Source: Caldilineaceae bacterium | GTDB lineage: Bacteria > Chloroflexota > Anaerolineae > Caldilineales > Caldilineaceae | NCBI GenBank assembly: GCA_026989655.1 | Contig: JALSIX010000004.1 | Coordinates: 1-34,834, forward strand | Length of the DNA: 34,834 nt | Direction of reading: 5' to 3' | Shown: piece by piece, positions 9,406-21,005 of the stretch | Layout of the letters: each line of letters opens with the position of its first letter | Numbering within the stretch: position 1 is the first letter of the stretch | Notes under the pieces: model-generated | Database searches by the model: none | What the model was told of the DNA's origin: nothing | Seen by the model: only the letters and a program-made list of their open reading frames with translations | Made by a program: the position numbers and the translations under genes

Positions 9406-10818
9406 ATGAAGTTCTCGTTTCCATGGCAACGCCACAGACGCACGTCGGACATCCTGTGGCTGGACCTGGGCGACCTGGGCGACCTGGTCCACCCCAGCGG
9501 GCCCCACGAGCAATGGCAGGACCACGGTCTGGGCCTGCTGCGCACCATCCTCCACCGGAACGGCATCCACACGGACATCCTCTCCACCCGGGCCGTCACC
9601 TCCTGGGAGCAGTTGGCCAGGAAACTGCCCGGCTACCGCATGATGTTGATGAACGTCCGCAGCTACACCTATCCGGTGGCCCTGAAGGCGGCCCAGCTCT
9701 TCAAGGAGATCAACCCCCAGGGCCTGGTGCTCACCGGGGGGATGCACGCCACCGTGGCCCCAGACGAGATGGAGGCCGTGCCCCAGTTCGACCGGATCTG
9801 CATGGGGCCAGGCGAGAACATCATCGTGGACCTGGTGCGGGATCCCCAGGCCTTCCCCCGGGTCTTCCCGGGCAAGGGAGCCCGCTCCATGGCCGAATGG
9901 CCCATGATCGACCGGGAGCTGTGGCCCAAGCCGGCCCACTGGAAACTCCGCCGGACCTTCCACTGGCCCCTGGAACCGGAATGCGGCTGGGGGCCCCCGC
10001 CCGTGGCCACCATCCTGACCAGCCGGGTCTGCCCTTGGCAGTGCGTCTTCTGCAACGAGGCCTCCTACATCCCCATGATGGGCCGACGCCCGGTGGACAT
10101 GGTCATCGACGAGCTGAACTACCTGGACGATCGATACGGGGTGGGCTCCGTGGTGATCCACGACTCCATGTTCTTCCAGAACCCCTCCTGGCTGGAGGAG
10201 TGGCTGGAGAAATACCCCCGTCGGGCCAACAAGCTGTGGCCCTACTGGGCCGCCGCCCGGGCCGACACCGTCCGCCAGTGGCCCGATCTCTTCGAGGCCC
10301 TGATCCGGGAGACCAACTGGAACCTGATCTCCATCGGCTTCGAATCGGGCAGCGACCGGATCCTCCGGCTGCTCAACAAGGAGTGCACCGAGGAGGACAA
10401 CCTGTTCGCGATCGAGCTCCTCAACCGGATCGGCGACGAGATGGAGGCCCAGGGCAAGGAACCGCCCAAGTTCTGGTCCAACATCATGTTGGGCATCCCG
10501 GGAGAGACCCCGGAGGACGCGTTCAAGACCATGCGCATGCTCAAGCGGATGAAGCGGGTCTTCCCTTCCATCTCCTACTACGCGCCCTACCCCGGCTCTG
10601 CCCTGGGCTTCCAGCTCATCGCGGAGGGCAAGAGCCTCATGTCCAAGGACAACTACCACCGCTACCCCGACGATGAGAAGGTCAAGGGGGTGGACTACCA
10701 GTTCTACCGGGACCTGCTGGCCGGCAAGTACGACGACGAGATCAACAAGGGGCTGACAGAGGAGGAGAGACGTCGAGGCTATCAGGGGCTCTACGCCCAG
10801 GCATTGGTCAAGGCCTGA
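9406..10818 (+). CDS. B12-binding-type radical SAM enzyme 3
   Basis: This 470-aa protein has an N-terminal cobalamin-binding-type fold (about residues 15-150; GLVLTGGMHATVAPDE and MGPGENIIVDLV are typical). The radical SAM core follows with C209, C213 and C216 in CPWQCVFC. The SIGFESGSDRIL and MLGIPGETPED segments are standard. It is more distant from the two preceding B12-type paralogues: it has SRVCPW instead of SRGCPY and lacks the RYTNLQP block. The ATG at 9406 follows GAGGGGGAG, 31 bp after the preceding gene. A 68-aa gene begins 14 bp after its stop. The substrate is not known to me. Confidence 0.88.
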   Translation: MKFSFPWQRHRRTSDILWLDLGDLGDLVHPSGPHEQWQDHGLGLLRTILHRNGIHTDILSTRAVTSWEQLARKLPGYRMMLMNVRSYTYPVALKAAQLFKEINPQGLVLTGGMHATVAPDEMEAVPQFDRICMGPGENIIVDLVRDPQAFPRVFPGKGARSMAEWPMIDRELWPKPAHWKLRRTFHWPLEPECGWGPPPVATILTSRVCPWQCVFCNEASYIPMMGRRPVDMVIDELNYLDDRYGVGSVVIHDSMFFQNPSWLEEWLEKYPRRANKLWPYWAAARADTVRQWPDLFEALIRETNWNLISIGFESGSDRILRLLNKECTEEDNLFAIELLNRIGDEMEAQGKEPPKFWSNIMLGIPGETPEDAFKTMRMLKRMKRVFPSISYYAPYPGSALGFQLIAEGKSLMSKDNYHRYPDDEKVKGVDYQFYRDLLAGKYDDEINKGLTEEERRRGYQGLYAQALVKA

Positions 10819-10832
10819 CCCGGAGGCAAGCC

Positions 10833-11039
10833 ATGAGCAGCTTCTCCAACCCCCACTACATGTACCTCTTCTCCATGAAGAACGGCAAGAAGAAGCTCGC
10901 CTATGGCCAGGATCCCCAGGACGCCCTGGAGATCCTGCGCATCCGCCTGACGCCCGAGGAGATGGAGCAGATCATCCCCGACGACTACATCAAGATCAAC
11001 CAACGCCGCCTGCAGGAGTACGTCCACCTGCTTGGGTGA
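10833..11039 (+). CDS. small 68-aa conserved-looking protein of unknown function
   Basis: This small gene has a good SD (CGGAGG at 10821-10826) and an ATG 14 bp after the radical SAM stop, so it is very probably translated as part of the cluster. The protein is charged and soluble-looking: a short N-terminal aromatic stretch (HYMYLFSMKNGKKKLAYG), then a helical section (ALEILRIRL, EEMEQI) and a C-terminal helix. It has no cysteines, no signal peptide and no repeated core, so it does not look like a typical RiPP precursor. A small accessory or adaptor protein for one of the radical SAM enzymes is the simplest inference. I do not recognise the family. Confidence 0.75.
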   Translation: MSSFSNPHYMYLFSMKNGKKKLAYGQDPQDALEILRIRLTPEEMEQIIPDDYIKINQRRLQEYVHLLG

Positions 11040-11088
11040 CCGCCAGACCGCCGTTCCCCCACCCGAGCCGCCATCCCGGAGGAGAAGG

Positions 11089-11316
11089 ATGCCCCTCACC
11101 CCCACTGCCCGACGCCGGCTCCTGCTGCGGCTCTCCCTGGTGGCTGCCCTGCTGAGCGGCCTGTTCGGCTACGGGTACAGCCTGACCTCCTGGCAGGTGG
11201 ACCTGACAGAGGCCCTGCAGGGGTTTCGTTCCGGCAACGCCGACGCCTGGCTGGACCTGATCAGCCGGGTACTGGAGACGCTGATCCAGATCTTCTTCGG
11301 CCTGCTCTCGGGCTGA
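11089..11316 (+). CDS. 75-aa single-span membrane mini-protein
   Basis: The ATG at 11089 follows GGAGGAGAAGG (11078-11088); the longer frame from 11032 would add 19 unlikely residues. The protein has a basic N-terminus (TARRRLLLR), one strong hydrophobic helix at about residues 11-31 (LSLVAALLSGLFGYGYSL) and a short polar loop. A second amphipathic or hydrophobic helix lies at the C-terminus (LETLIQIFFGLLSG). It could be a signal-anchor protein with the tail outside. It is the last gene of the radical SAM cluster, 49 bp after the 68-aa gene, and faces the convergent arg operon. I do not recognise it. A membrane anchor or a lipid-facing subunit would fit its place. Confidence 0.6.
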   Translation: MPLTPTARRRLLLRLSLVAALLSGLFGYGYSLTSWQVDLTEALQGFRSGNADAWLDLISRVLETLIQIFFGLLSG

Positions 11317-11358
11317 CCCGACCCCCGGCCCCGTCCTGGGGAGAACCGGAGCCCAGGG

Positions 11359-12042
11359 CTAGGCGCCCCCATCCCCTCCCGGTCCCCCGGAGCCCTGTGC
11401 CTCCCCCTCCTCGGAATTCGCGGCCCGGTGGGCCCGGGGCGGCCGCTCCTGGTAGGCCAGGCGCAGCGGCTGCCAGGCCTGCCAACGCAACAACGGCTGC
11501 CAGGCCGCCGACCGGGTGGGATCGGCCAAGGTGGCCTCCACCGGGCGGCCGTCCAGGTTCAGGAGCACCGCCACCTCGTCGCAGCGGTGGAACTTGGGGC
11601 AGTAGATACACTCCTGCCACAGCTTGGGACTCACGCTCCACCGGTCCACTACCGAGAAGCCCAGCCGCTCGAAGAAGCCCTCCTGGAGGGTCAACGCGCA
11701 GACCTGCCGAAACCCCCGCTGCCGGGCCAGGTCCACCAACGCGCGCACGATCTGGCTGCCCACCCCCCGCCCCTGGCCCCGGGGATGGACGGCCAGGGAG
11801 CGGATCTCGGCCAGCTCCTCGGTCAGCGCGACCAGGGAACCACAGCCCAGGAAGGCCGGAGCCCCGGTCCCGGCGCCTCCCCTCCCCTCGGCCACCAGCC
11901 AGTTCGCCAGAGAGGCCTGGATGCTCTCCGGGCTCCGAGGGAGCATCAGGTCCTGGGCCGCGAAGGTGTTGACCAGCTCGGCCATGGCCGAGACATCCTC
12001 GGGGCGGGCGGGGCGGATGTGGACGGGAGAAGGGGCTGTCAT
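11359..12042 (-). CDS. argA: GNAT acetyltransferase, probable N-acetylglutamate synthase
   Basis: This 227-aa GNAT-fold protein has the acetyl-CoA-binding motif A VHPRGQGRGVGS and preceding EIRSLAV strand. The C-terminal segments FFERLGF and KLWQECIYCPKFHRCDEVAV match the short, kinase-less N-acetylglutamate synthases seen in several non-proteobacterial phyla. These acetylate glutamate in the first step of arginine synthesis. Its position as the last gene of an argC-argB-argD operon strongly supports this role. The start is the ATG at 12042; the SD is weak. The last 25 residues are low complexity (Gly/Ala/Glu). Another GNAT activity cannot be excluded. Without argJ in the operon, a separate NAG synthase makes sense. 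Confidence 0.78.
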   Translation of the reverse strand: MTAPSPVHIRPARPEDVSAMAELVNTFAAQDLMLPRSPESIQASLANWLVAEGRGGAGTGAPAFLGCGSLVALTEELAEIRSLAVHPRGQGRGVGSQIVRALVDLARQRGFRQVCALTLQEGFFERLGFSVVDRWSVSPKLWQECIYCPKFHRCDEVAVLLNLDGRPVEATLADPTRSAAWQPLLRWQAWQPLRLAYQERPPRAHRAANSEEGEAQGSGGPGGDGGA

Positions 12043-12101
12043 GGCGCCTGGAACCCGGGGCGCGCGACCGAGGACGAGGCCTCCGGCCGGATCGCGAGGG
12101 G

Positions 12102-12419
12102 CTATCCGAACAGGGTCTGCATCCGCAGGGCCACGCCCATGTTGCCCTCCACCCGGATCTTCCCCGTCATGGCCGCGGTGACGGGGTTCAGCTTGCCCTG
12201 GGTGAGGGCCACGTAGTCGTCCGCGGCCATCCGGATGGTGGTGGTGGGGTTGTCGACCCGTCCCTCCTGGACCTCCAGGGTCCCCTCCTGGATGGTGACC
12301 ACCCATTGGCCGCCCCCCTCGCCGGAGAGATCGAACTGGACCACGGCCTTCAGGTCGCCGGCCTTCTCCGGCCGGAAGCGGTCGGGCATGTGCTGGAAGA
12401 TCTCACGCGCTGTGGGCAT
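12102..12419 (-). CDS. SCP2 sterol-carrier-like protein
   Basis: This 105-aa protein has the SCP2 fold pattern: an N-terminal helix (AREIFQHMPDRF), a beta-sheet core (AVVQFDLSG, WVVTIQEGTLEV) and the tail ADDYVALTQGKLNPVTAAMTGKIRVEGN, which is typical of small SCP2/sterol-binding proteins. The family binds lipids or other hydrophobic ligands in a cavity. The ATG at 12419 follows GAGGAGG. It lies between argD and the acetyltransferase in the arginine operon, where a lipid-binding protein is unexpected. Gaps of 146 bp on one side and 59 bp on the other leave room for separate regulation. No arginine-related function is known to me. Confidence 0.85.
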   Translation of the reverse strand: MPTAREIFQHMPDRFRPEKAGDLKAVVQFDLSGEGGGQWVVTIQEGTLEVQEGRVDNPTTTIRMAADDYVALTQGKLNPVTAAMTGKIRVEGNMGVALRMQTLFG

Positions 12420-12565
12420 AGGCTGCCTCCTCGGCATCGGTTCGCTGGGCCTCTGTCCCTTGGGGCCCAGAAGACGTTCCAGGGCGGTCCGCGGCAGAGA
12501 CCCGGGGCGGGCCCGGGCCACGAACCACCGCCCTGTCGGGGAGGAAGGTTCCCGGACGCCGGCGT

Positions 12566-13768
12566 CTAGAGCGCTGCCAGGATGGCCTCCAGGATCTCCA
12601 CGGCCCGGGCCAGCTCCTCCTGTTGGATGACCAGGGGCGGCACAAAGCGGACCACATTGGGCCCCGCGCTCACCAGGAGCAGGCCATGCTCGTATCCCCG
12701 CTCCACCACGGGGCCGGCCTCCACGTCCAGCTCCACCCCCACCATGAGCCCCTGGCCCCGGATCTCCCGGATGTGGGGGCTGTTGATCTCCTGGAGTCGC
12801 TCCACCAGGTATTGTCCCTTGGCCCGAACCTGGGCCAGAAACTCGGGCTGGGCCACCCGCCCCACCACGTGGTGGGCCACATGGGCGGTGAAGGGGTTCC
12901 CCGCGAAGGTGCTGGCGTGGTCGCCGGGGTGGATGGCGTCCGCGACCTTCTGCCTCATCAGGATGGCGCCCATGGGCAGACCGCCGGCCAACGGCTTCGC
13001 CGCGGTGAGGATATCCGGCTCCACGCCATAGCCCTGGTAGGCCCAGAGGTGGCCCGTCCGCCCCAGGCCACACTGGACCTCGTCGAAGATGAGCAGCGCG
13101 TCGTGGGCGTCGGCCAGCTCCCGCAGCCCCTGCAGGAACTCCTGGGTGGCCGGATGGATGCCCCCCTCGCCCTGGATGGGCTCCACGATGATGGCACACA
13201 CCCGAGAGTCCATGGCGGCCTGGGCGCTCGCCAGGTCGTTGAAGGCCGCGAAACGGACGCCGGGCATGAGGGGGCGGAAGGGGGCCTGGTACTGCTCCCG
13301 GGGCGTCGCGGCCAAGGAGCCGAAGAGCCGACCGTGGAACGCGCCGTGGAAGGCCAGGATCTCGTACTTGTCCGGATGGCCCCTTTCCCGGGCATAGCGG
13401 CGGGCGAACTTGAACGCCCCCTCGTTGGCATCCGCGCCGGTCAGGCTGAAGTGGACCTTGTCCGCGAAGCTGGTCTCGCAGAGAAGCTTGGCCAGCCGGG
13501 CATGGGGCTCTGTGTGGTAGAGGTTGCTCACGTGGAGGAGGCCCGTGGCCGCGGCCTCGGCCATGGCCTGGCGGATCCCTGGGTCGTTGTAGCCCAGGAC
13601 GTTCACCGCGATGCCCGCGACGCAGTCCAGGTAGGCCTGGCCCTGGCTGTCGTAGAGGGTACACCCCTCCCCGCGGACCAGCACGAAGGGCGGGCGGGTG
13701 TAGACGCCCAGCACATACTCCCGCTCCATCTGCACGACTTCCTGGGCATGGGTGGAGGTGGTCGTCAC
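12566..13768 (-). CDS. argD: acetylornithine aminotransferase
   Basis: This 400-aa class-III PLP-dependent aminotransferase converts N-acetylglutamate semialdehyde to N-acetylornithine. Visible motifs are the cofactor aspartate D229 in IFDEVQCGLGRTG, the Schiff-base lysine K258 in AAKPLAGGLPMG, and EPIQGEGG. The N-terminal PLP-phosphate region reads SLTGADANEGAFKFAR where many ArgD have NSGAEANE, a small divergence. The GTG at 13768 has AGGAGAG upstream and matches the usual length. Gene order argC-argB-argD supports ArgD over ornithine or GABA aminotransferases of the same class. Such enzymes may also serve lysine (DapC) synthesis. Confidence 0.95.
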   Translation of the reverse strand: MTTTSTHAQEVVQMEREYVLGVYTRPPFVLVRGEGCTLYDSQGQAYLDCVAGIAVNVLGYNDPGIRQAMAEAAATGLLHVSNLYHTEPHARLAKLLCETSFADKVHFSLTGADANEGAFKFARRYARERGHPDKYEILAFHGAFHGRLFGSLAATPREQYQAPFRPLMPGVRFAAFNDLASAQAAMDSRVCAIIVEPIQGEGGIHPATQEFLQGLRELADAHDALLIFDEVQCGLGRTGHLWAYQGYGVEPDILTAAKPLAGGLPMGAILMRQKVADAIHPGDHASTFAGNPFTAHVAHHVVGRVAQPEFLAQVRAKGQYLVERLQEINSPHIREIRGQGLMVGVELDVEAGPVVERGYEHGLLLVSAGPNVVRFVPPLVIQQEELARAVEILEAILAAL

Positions 13769-13829
13769 GGCCTTCTCTCCTTGTGGGTGGAACCGCAGAT
13801 CGACATGGACACAGGGCTGGGGGGCGGGG

Positions 13830-14651
13830 CTAGCCGGCGATGATCCCGGTCCCGGTATCCTCCTGGACACCGGCCAGGTTGGTGATGACCGCCTGGATGA
13901 CCCCCCGACGGACGGCCTCCACCGCGCTGCGCACCTTGGGGACCATGCCCCCGTAGATGCTCCCCTCCCGGATCCAGGCCTCGGCCTGGTCCGCGGTGAT
14001 GGCCCGCACCACCCGGCCCGCGATGAGGACACCGGGCACGTTGCTCACGAAGATGAGCTTCACCGCCCCCAGCCTGGCCGCGATGGCCGCGGCCGCGTGG
14101 TCCGCGTTCACGTTGTAGCTCCGCGCGTCGTAGGCGCCGAAGCTCACCGGGCTGATGACCGGCACGATGGCCGCGCCCAACAGGGCCTGGATCAGATAGG
14201 GATCCACGTCCTGGATCTCCCCCACCCGGCCCAGGTCGCCCAGGGGGTGCCACATGCGCTCCACGTAGATGGTCCCCCCGTCCACGCCGCTGATCCCCGC
14301 AGCCCGGATGCCCTGGTCCACCAGGGCTCGGACGATGCGCTTGTTCATGAGCCCGCTGAGGACCATCTCCACCACGTCCATCCCCTCGTCCGTGGTCACC
14401 CGCAGGCCCTCCAGGAACTCCGGCTCCATGCCCAGGCGCTGTTGGAGATGGGCAATGGCCTTGCCCCCTCCGTGGACGATCACGGGATGGCGGCCCTCCT
14501 CCTGAAGGTGGCGCACCGTGGTGGCCAGGCCGTAGAGGAAGGCCTCGTCGTCCAGCTCGTTGCCCCCCACCTTCAGGACCACCACGTAGCTCGGCTCCGG
14601 GGCGCCCTCCTCCTGGGGGGGCTCGGCGGGTTGGATGCGGTCGTCGCCCAT
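13830..14651 (-). CDS. argB: acetylglutamate kinase
   Basis: This 273-aa amino-acid-kinase-family enzyme phosphorylates N-acetylglutamate, the second step of arginine synthesis. It has the KVGGNELDD phosphate-binding start, VHGGGKAI, the substrate-binding NVNADHAAAAIA, and GGMVPKV near the C-terminus. An N-terminal extension of about 20 acidic/proline residues precedes the core. I see no ArgR-type or PII-interaction helix at the N-terminus that would predict arginine feedback. The ATG at 14651 lies 18 bp after argC. A LysZ-like role cannot be excluded by motif alone, but no LysW gene is nearby and the leader carries arginine codons. Confidence 0.95.
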   Translation of the reverse strand: MGDDRIQPAEPPQEEGAPEPSYVVVLKVGGNELDDEAFLYGLATTVRHLQEEGRHPVIVHGGGKAIAHLQQRLGMEPEFLEGLRVTTDEGMDVVEMVLSGLMNKRIVRALVDQGIRAAGISGVDGGTIYVERMWHPLGDLGRVGEIQDVDPYLIQALLGAAIVPVISPVSFGAYDARSYNVNADHAAAAIAARLGAVKLIFVSNVPGVLIAGRVVRAITADQAEAWIREGSIYGGMVPKVRSAVEAVRRGVIQAVITNLAGVQEDTGTGIIAG

Positions 14652-14669
14652 GGTTCGGTTCGGTCCAGG

Positions 14670-15710
14670 TCAGAGCAGCCCGGCCGTCTCGTCCAGGCCC
14701 ACTGCGATGTTGAAGCACTGGATGGCCTGGCCGCTGGCGCCCTTGAGCAGGTTGTCGATGCTGGCGGCCACCACGTACTCGGTCCCTGGGGCAGGGCCCG
14801 GGTCCACGGGGATCAGGCCGATGGCACAGCGGTTCGTGTGGACCGTGTGGGCCAGGGACGGGAGCTGGCCCGGCGGCAACAGGTGGATGAAGGGCTCGCC
14901 CGCGTAGCGCTCTCGATAGAGGGCCCAGATGGCGGACTCGTCCACGTCCGGGGGCACCCGGACGTACATGGTGCTCAGGATGCCCCGGCTCACCGGCAGC
15001 AGGTGGGGCGTGAACAGGAACCGTCGTTCCACCGGGCCATTGGCCCGGTTGAGCACCAGTTCCATCTCCGCGATGTGGCGGTGGCGGCGCCCTGGGCTGT
15101 AGGGGGCGATGTTCTCGTTGGCCTCCACGAAGTGGTACCGGAGCTGGACCTTGCGCCCGGCCCCACTGATGCCGCTCTTCGCGTCCACGATGACCGGATC
15201 GCCCAGCCACCCTGCCCGGGCCAGGGGATAGAGGCCCAGGTTCACGCTGGTAGGGTAACAGCCCGGCACCGCGATGAGCCGACTCCCCCGAAGGGTCTCC
15301 CGGAAGAGCTCACACAGGCCGTAGCGGGCCTGGGCCAGGAGTTCCGGCGCGGTGTGCTGGACCCCGTACCAGCGGGTGTAGAGGGCCGGATCGGGCAGGC
15401 GGAAGTCCGCGCTCAGGTCGATGACCAGAAGCCCGGCCCGGTGGAAGCGCTGCACCGCCGCCATGGAGGCCCCGTGGGGCAGGCAGAGGAAGACCGCGTC
15501 CACCTGGCCTGCCCGGGCATAGGCCTCCTCCAGCGGGATCAGGGGCAGGTCCCAGGGCCCTGGGTGGACCTGGCTGAGGGTCTGCCCTGCGGTGCGTTCA
15601 CCGGTCAGCCAGCCGAGCTCCAGATGGGGGTGGCGGTGGATCAGTTTGACCAGCTCGAGTCCCGTGTATCCGCTGGCGCCGACGATGCCGGCTCGGTAAC
15701 GTGACGACAT
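14670..15710 (-). CDS. argC: N-acetyl-gamma-glutamyl-phosphate reductase
   Basis: This 346-aa NADPH-dependent reductase forms N-acetylglutamate semialdehyde. The N-terminal GASGYTG (residues 11-17) binds NADP, and catalytic C151 lies in AVPGCYPTSV. KSGISGAGRK and the C-terminal segments fit the family. The ATG at 15710 is first in the operon; the upstream SD is weak (AGGA). It follows a 250-nt leader with a leader peptide and terminator that probably attenuate transcription of the whole operon. Its length is typical for type-1 ArgC. Confidence 0.97.
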   Translation of the reverse strand: MSSRYRAGIVGASGYTGLELVKLIHRHPHLELGWLTGERTAGQTLSQVHPGPWDLPLIPLEEAYARAGQVDAVFLCLPHGASMAAVQRFHRAGLLVIDLSADFRLPDPALYTRWYGVQHTAPELLAQARYGLCELFRETLRGSRLIAVPGCYPTSVNLGLYPLARAGWLGDPVIVDAKSGISGAGRKVQLRYHFVEANENIAPYSPGRRHRHIAEMELVLNRANGPVERRFLFTPHLLPVSRGILSTMYVRVPPDVDESAIWALYRERYAGEPFIHLLPPGQLPSLAHTVHTNRCAIGLIPVDPGPAPGTEYVVAASIDNLLKGASGQAIQCFNIAVGLDETAGLL

Positions 15711-15765
15711 GGATCCAGGTCCTGGTGTGGAAGGGCCGCCCCGGCGGGCTGGGCCTGGGGGCACG

Positions 15766-15792
15766 AAAAAAGCTCTCCGTCTGGAGAGCTTT
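15766..15792 (-). terminator. intrinsic terminator in the argC leader (attenuator)
   Basis: Read on the minus strand, AAAGCTCTCC, a 4-nt loop AGAC, GGAGAGCTTT and further T residues form a perfect 10-bp hairpin with a T-tract (A's at 15766-15771 on the plus strand). It lies 55 nt before the argC start and after the promoter, so it can only act on the operon's own transcripts. Confidence 0.9.
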
Positions 15793-15845
15793 GCGGAAGC
15801 GCCGTTCCCAGGGTGGAGGCCGTACACCGTACCCACGCGCAAAGG

Positions 15846-15961
15846 TCCAGACGGGATGCCTGGTCACAGGATACGGCGGCGCCTCGGGCCACGGGTGCAG
15901 GGAACGGCGAACATGGCGGTCACTCGGCTTCGCATCCAGGGAATGGGAGCCCCGATCTCCT
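15846..15961 (-). promoter_or_regulatory. argC leader: putative arginine attenuator with antiterminator strand
   Basis: The leader starts near 15961 and includes the arginine-rich reading frame (15864-15935). Directly after it, minus-strand CCGTCTGGA (15846-15854) is the exact complement of minus-strand TCCAGACGG (15777-15785), which spans the loop and adjoining stem of the terminator. Pairing these 9 bases would disrupt the terminator. A ribosome at the leader stop would cover this strand, whereas a ribosome stalled on the arginine codons would leave it free. This is the classical attenuation logic. Sequence-based inference; folding was done by eye. Confidence 0.75.
15864..15935 (-). CDS. 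arginine-rich leader peptide
   Basis: This is a 24-codon frame (23 residues) between the operon promoter and the terminator. It encodes seven arginines: two near the start, one at codon 15 (CGT), and four in a row at codons 18-21 (AGG CGC CGC CGT, 15873-15884), followed by Ile-Leu-stop. The start could be the ATG at 15935 or an in-frame ATG at 15914; both include the arginine run. AGGAG at the very 5' end of the transcript is 20 nt from the first ATG, a poor spacing unless a small hairpin (GGAG/CTCC) shortens it. It is too short for a functional protein. Confidence 0.7.
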   Translation of the reverse strand: MRSRVTAMFAVPCTRGPRRRRIL

Positions 15962-15967
15962 GCGAAA

Positions 15968-15996
15968 AGTGTATCACTCCCCTGGAGAGATGTCAA
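15968..15996 (-). promoter_or_regulatory. promoter of the argC operon
   Basis: On the minus strand, TTGACA (15991-15996) and TACACT (15968-15973) are separated by 17 bp. The predicted start is an A at 15961. It is divergent to the 16027-16055 promoter. I saw no clear ARG-box (ArgR operator) around it. Confidence 0.85.
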
Positions 15997-16026
15997 AACT
16001 GGGTCGTTTGGCAGATAGATCAAAAG

Positions 16027-16055
16027 TTCGATGTCCAGGGCTTCTGTGGTATACT
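16027..16055 (+). promoter_or_regulatory. promoter of the membrane protein gene
   Basis: TTCGAT (16027-16032), 17 bp, then TATACT (16050-16055) with an extended -10 TGG (16047-16049). The predicted start near 16062 places the long-frame ATG at 16031 upstream of the transcript, supporting the ATG at 16106. Confidence 0.65.
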
Positions 16056-16105
16056 ATGGAGGTTCGACCACGTGGAAGCCAAGCACCCGGATCGAGTGCT
16101 GTGTG

Positions 16106-19124
<3,019 letters not shown>

Positions 19125-19135
19125 GAGGAGCCCCC

Positions 19136-19504
19136 ATGGCGGCATCCAAGGGTTCGGCCCCCATCCCCCCGGACCTGGACCTGGACACCTACCAACGTCT
19201 CTCCCGGCGGACCTGGCACCGGGTGCACACGGATCACCCTGTGGTCTACCCGACCCTGGGGCTGGTCAACGAGGCCGGGGAGGTGGCGGGCAAGGTCAAG
19301 AAGATCTTCCGGGACAAAGGCGGGCGGATCGGGCCGGAGGACCGGGAGGCCCTGAAAGGGGAACTGGGGGACGTGCTCTGGTACCTGGCCCAGCTCTGCA
19401 CCGAGCTGGACCTCTCCCTCCAGGAGGTGGCGGCCCACAACCTGCGGAAGCTCTTCGATCGGCTGGAGCGCGGGGTGATCCGGGGGGAAGGCGACAGCCG
19501 CTGA
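19136..19504 (+). CDS. MazG-type nucleotide pyrophosphohydrolase
   Basis: This 122-aa all-alpha NTP pyrophosphatase of the MazG/dUTPase superfamily has the metal-binding residues in NEAGEVAGKVKK (ExxE) and ELGDVLWYLAQL (ExxD). In the family these hydrolyse (deoxy)nucleoside triphosphates to monophosphates and PPi and may remove damaged or non-canonical nucleotides. The ATG at 19136 follows GGAGGAG, 11 bp after gyrB. The core is single-domain, unlike the duplicated E. coli MazG. Its transcript ends at the strong terminator at 19579-19606. The preferred nucleotide is unknown. Confidence 0.9.
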   Translation: MAASKGSAPIPPDLDLDTYQRLSRRTWHRVHTDHPVVYPTLGLVNEAGEVAGKVKKIFRDKGGRIGPEDREALKGELGDVLWYLAQLCTELDLSLQEVAAHNLRKLFDRLERGVIRGEGDSR

Positions 19505-19578
19505 ACGCGGCCCCCCAGGCCATCGAGGGGCGATCCCGGGGGACGACCCACTGAGAAATTGCATTGAGAAATGGAGAA

Positions 19579-19606
19579 GGGGGCATCCCGGCGTCGGGAT
19601 GCCCCC
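19579..19606. terminator. strong hairpin between MazG and rpoD (bidirectional terminator)
   Basis: A perfect 12-bp stem GGGGGCATCCCG/CGGGATGCCCCC with loop GCGT lies between convergent genes. AA precedes and TT follows the stem, so it can work in both directions, though neither side has a long T-tract. Confidence 0.75.
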
Positions 19607-19640
19607 CTTGCGTGCACCGTGGGCGGAGAGGGCAGGGCCG

Positions 19641-20858
<1,218 letters not shown>

Positions 20859-21005
20859 CGTCTCCTTCTCCTCGCCCTGAAATCCATCCAACGGGGGCAC
20901 GGCTCGGCCCCCGGTTTCCTCCACAGCCATCCTTCGCCGGGATGGCCCCGGCCTCCTCGCGAGCGCCTGGAATAGGACGCCCGGACGGATGCGGGGGTTC
21001 CTGGG

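Noticed and set aside
10833-11039. RiPP precursor peptide next to the radical SAM genes
   Set aside because: No cysteine-rich or repeated core, no leader/core boundary; helical and charged throughout.
15721-15961. T-box riboswitch upstream of argC
   Set aside because: The TGGNACCGCG T-box sequence is not present; TGGGAACGGCG and TGGGTACGG are imperfect. The leader peptide and complementarity explain the layout better.
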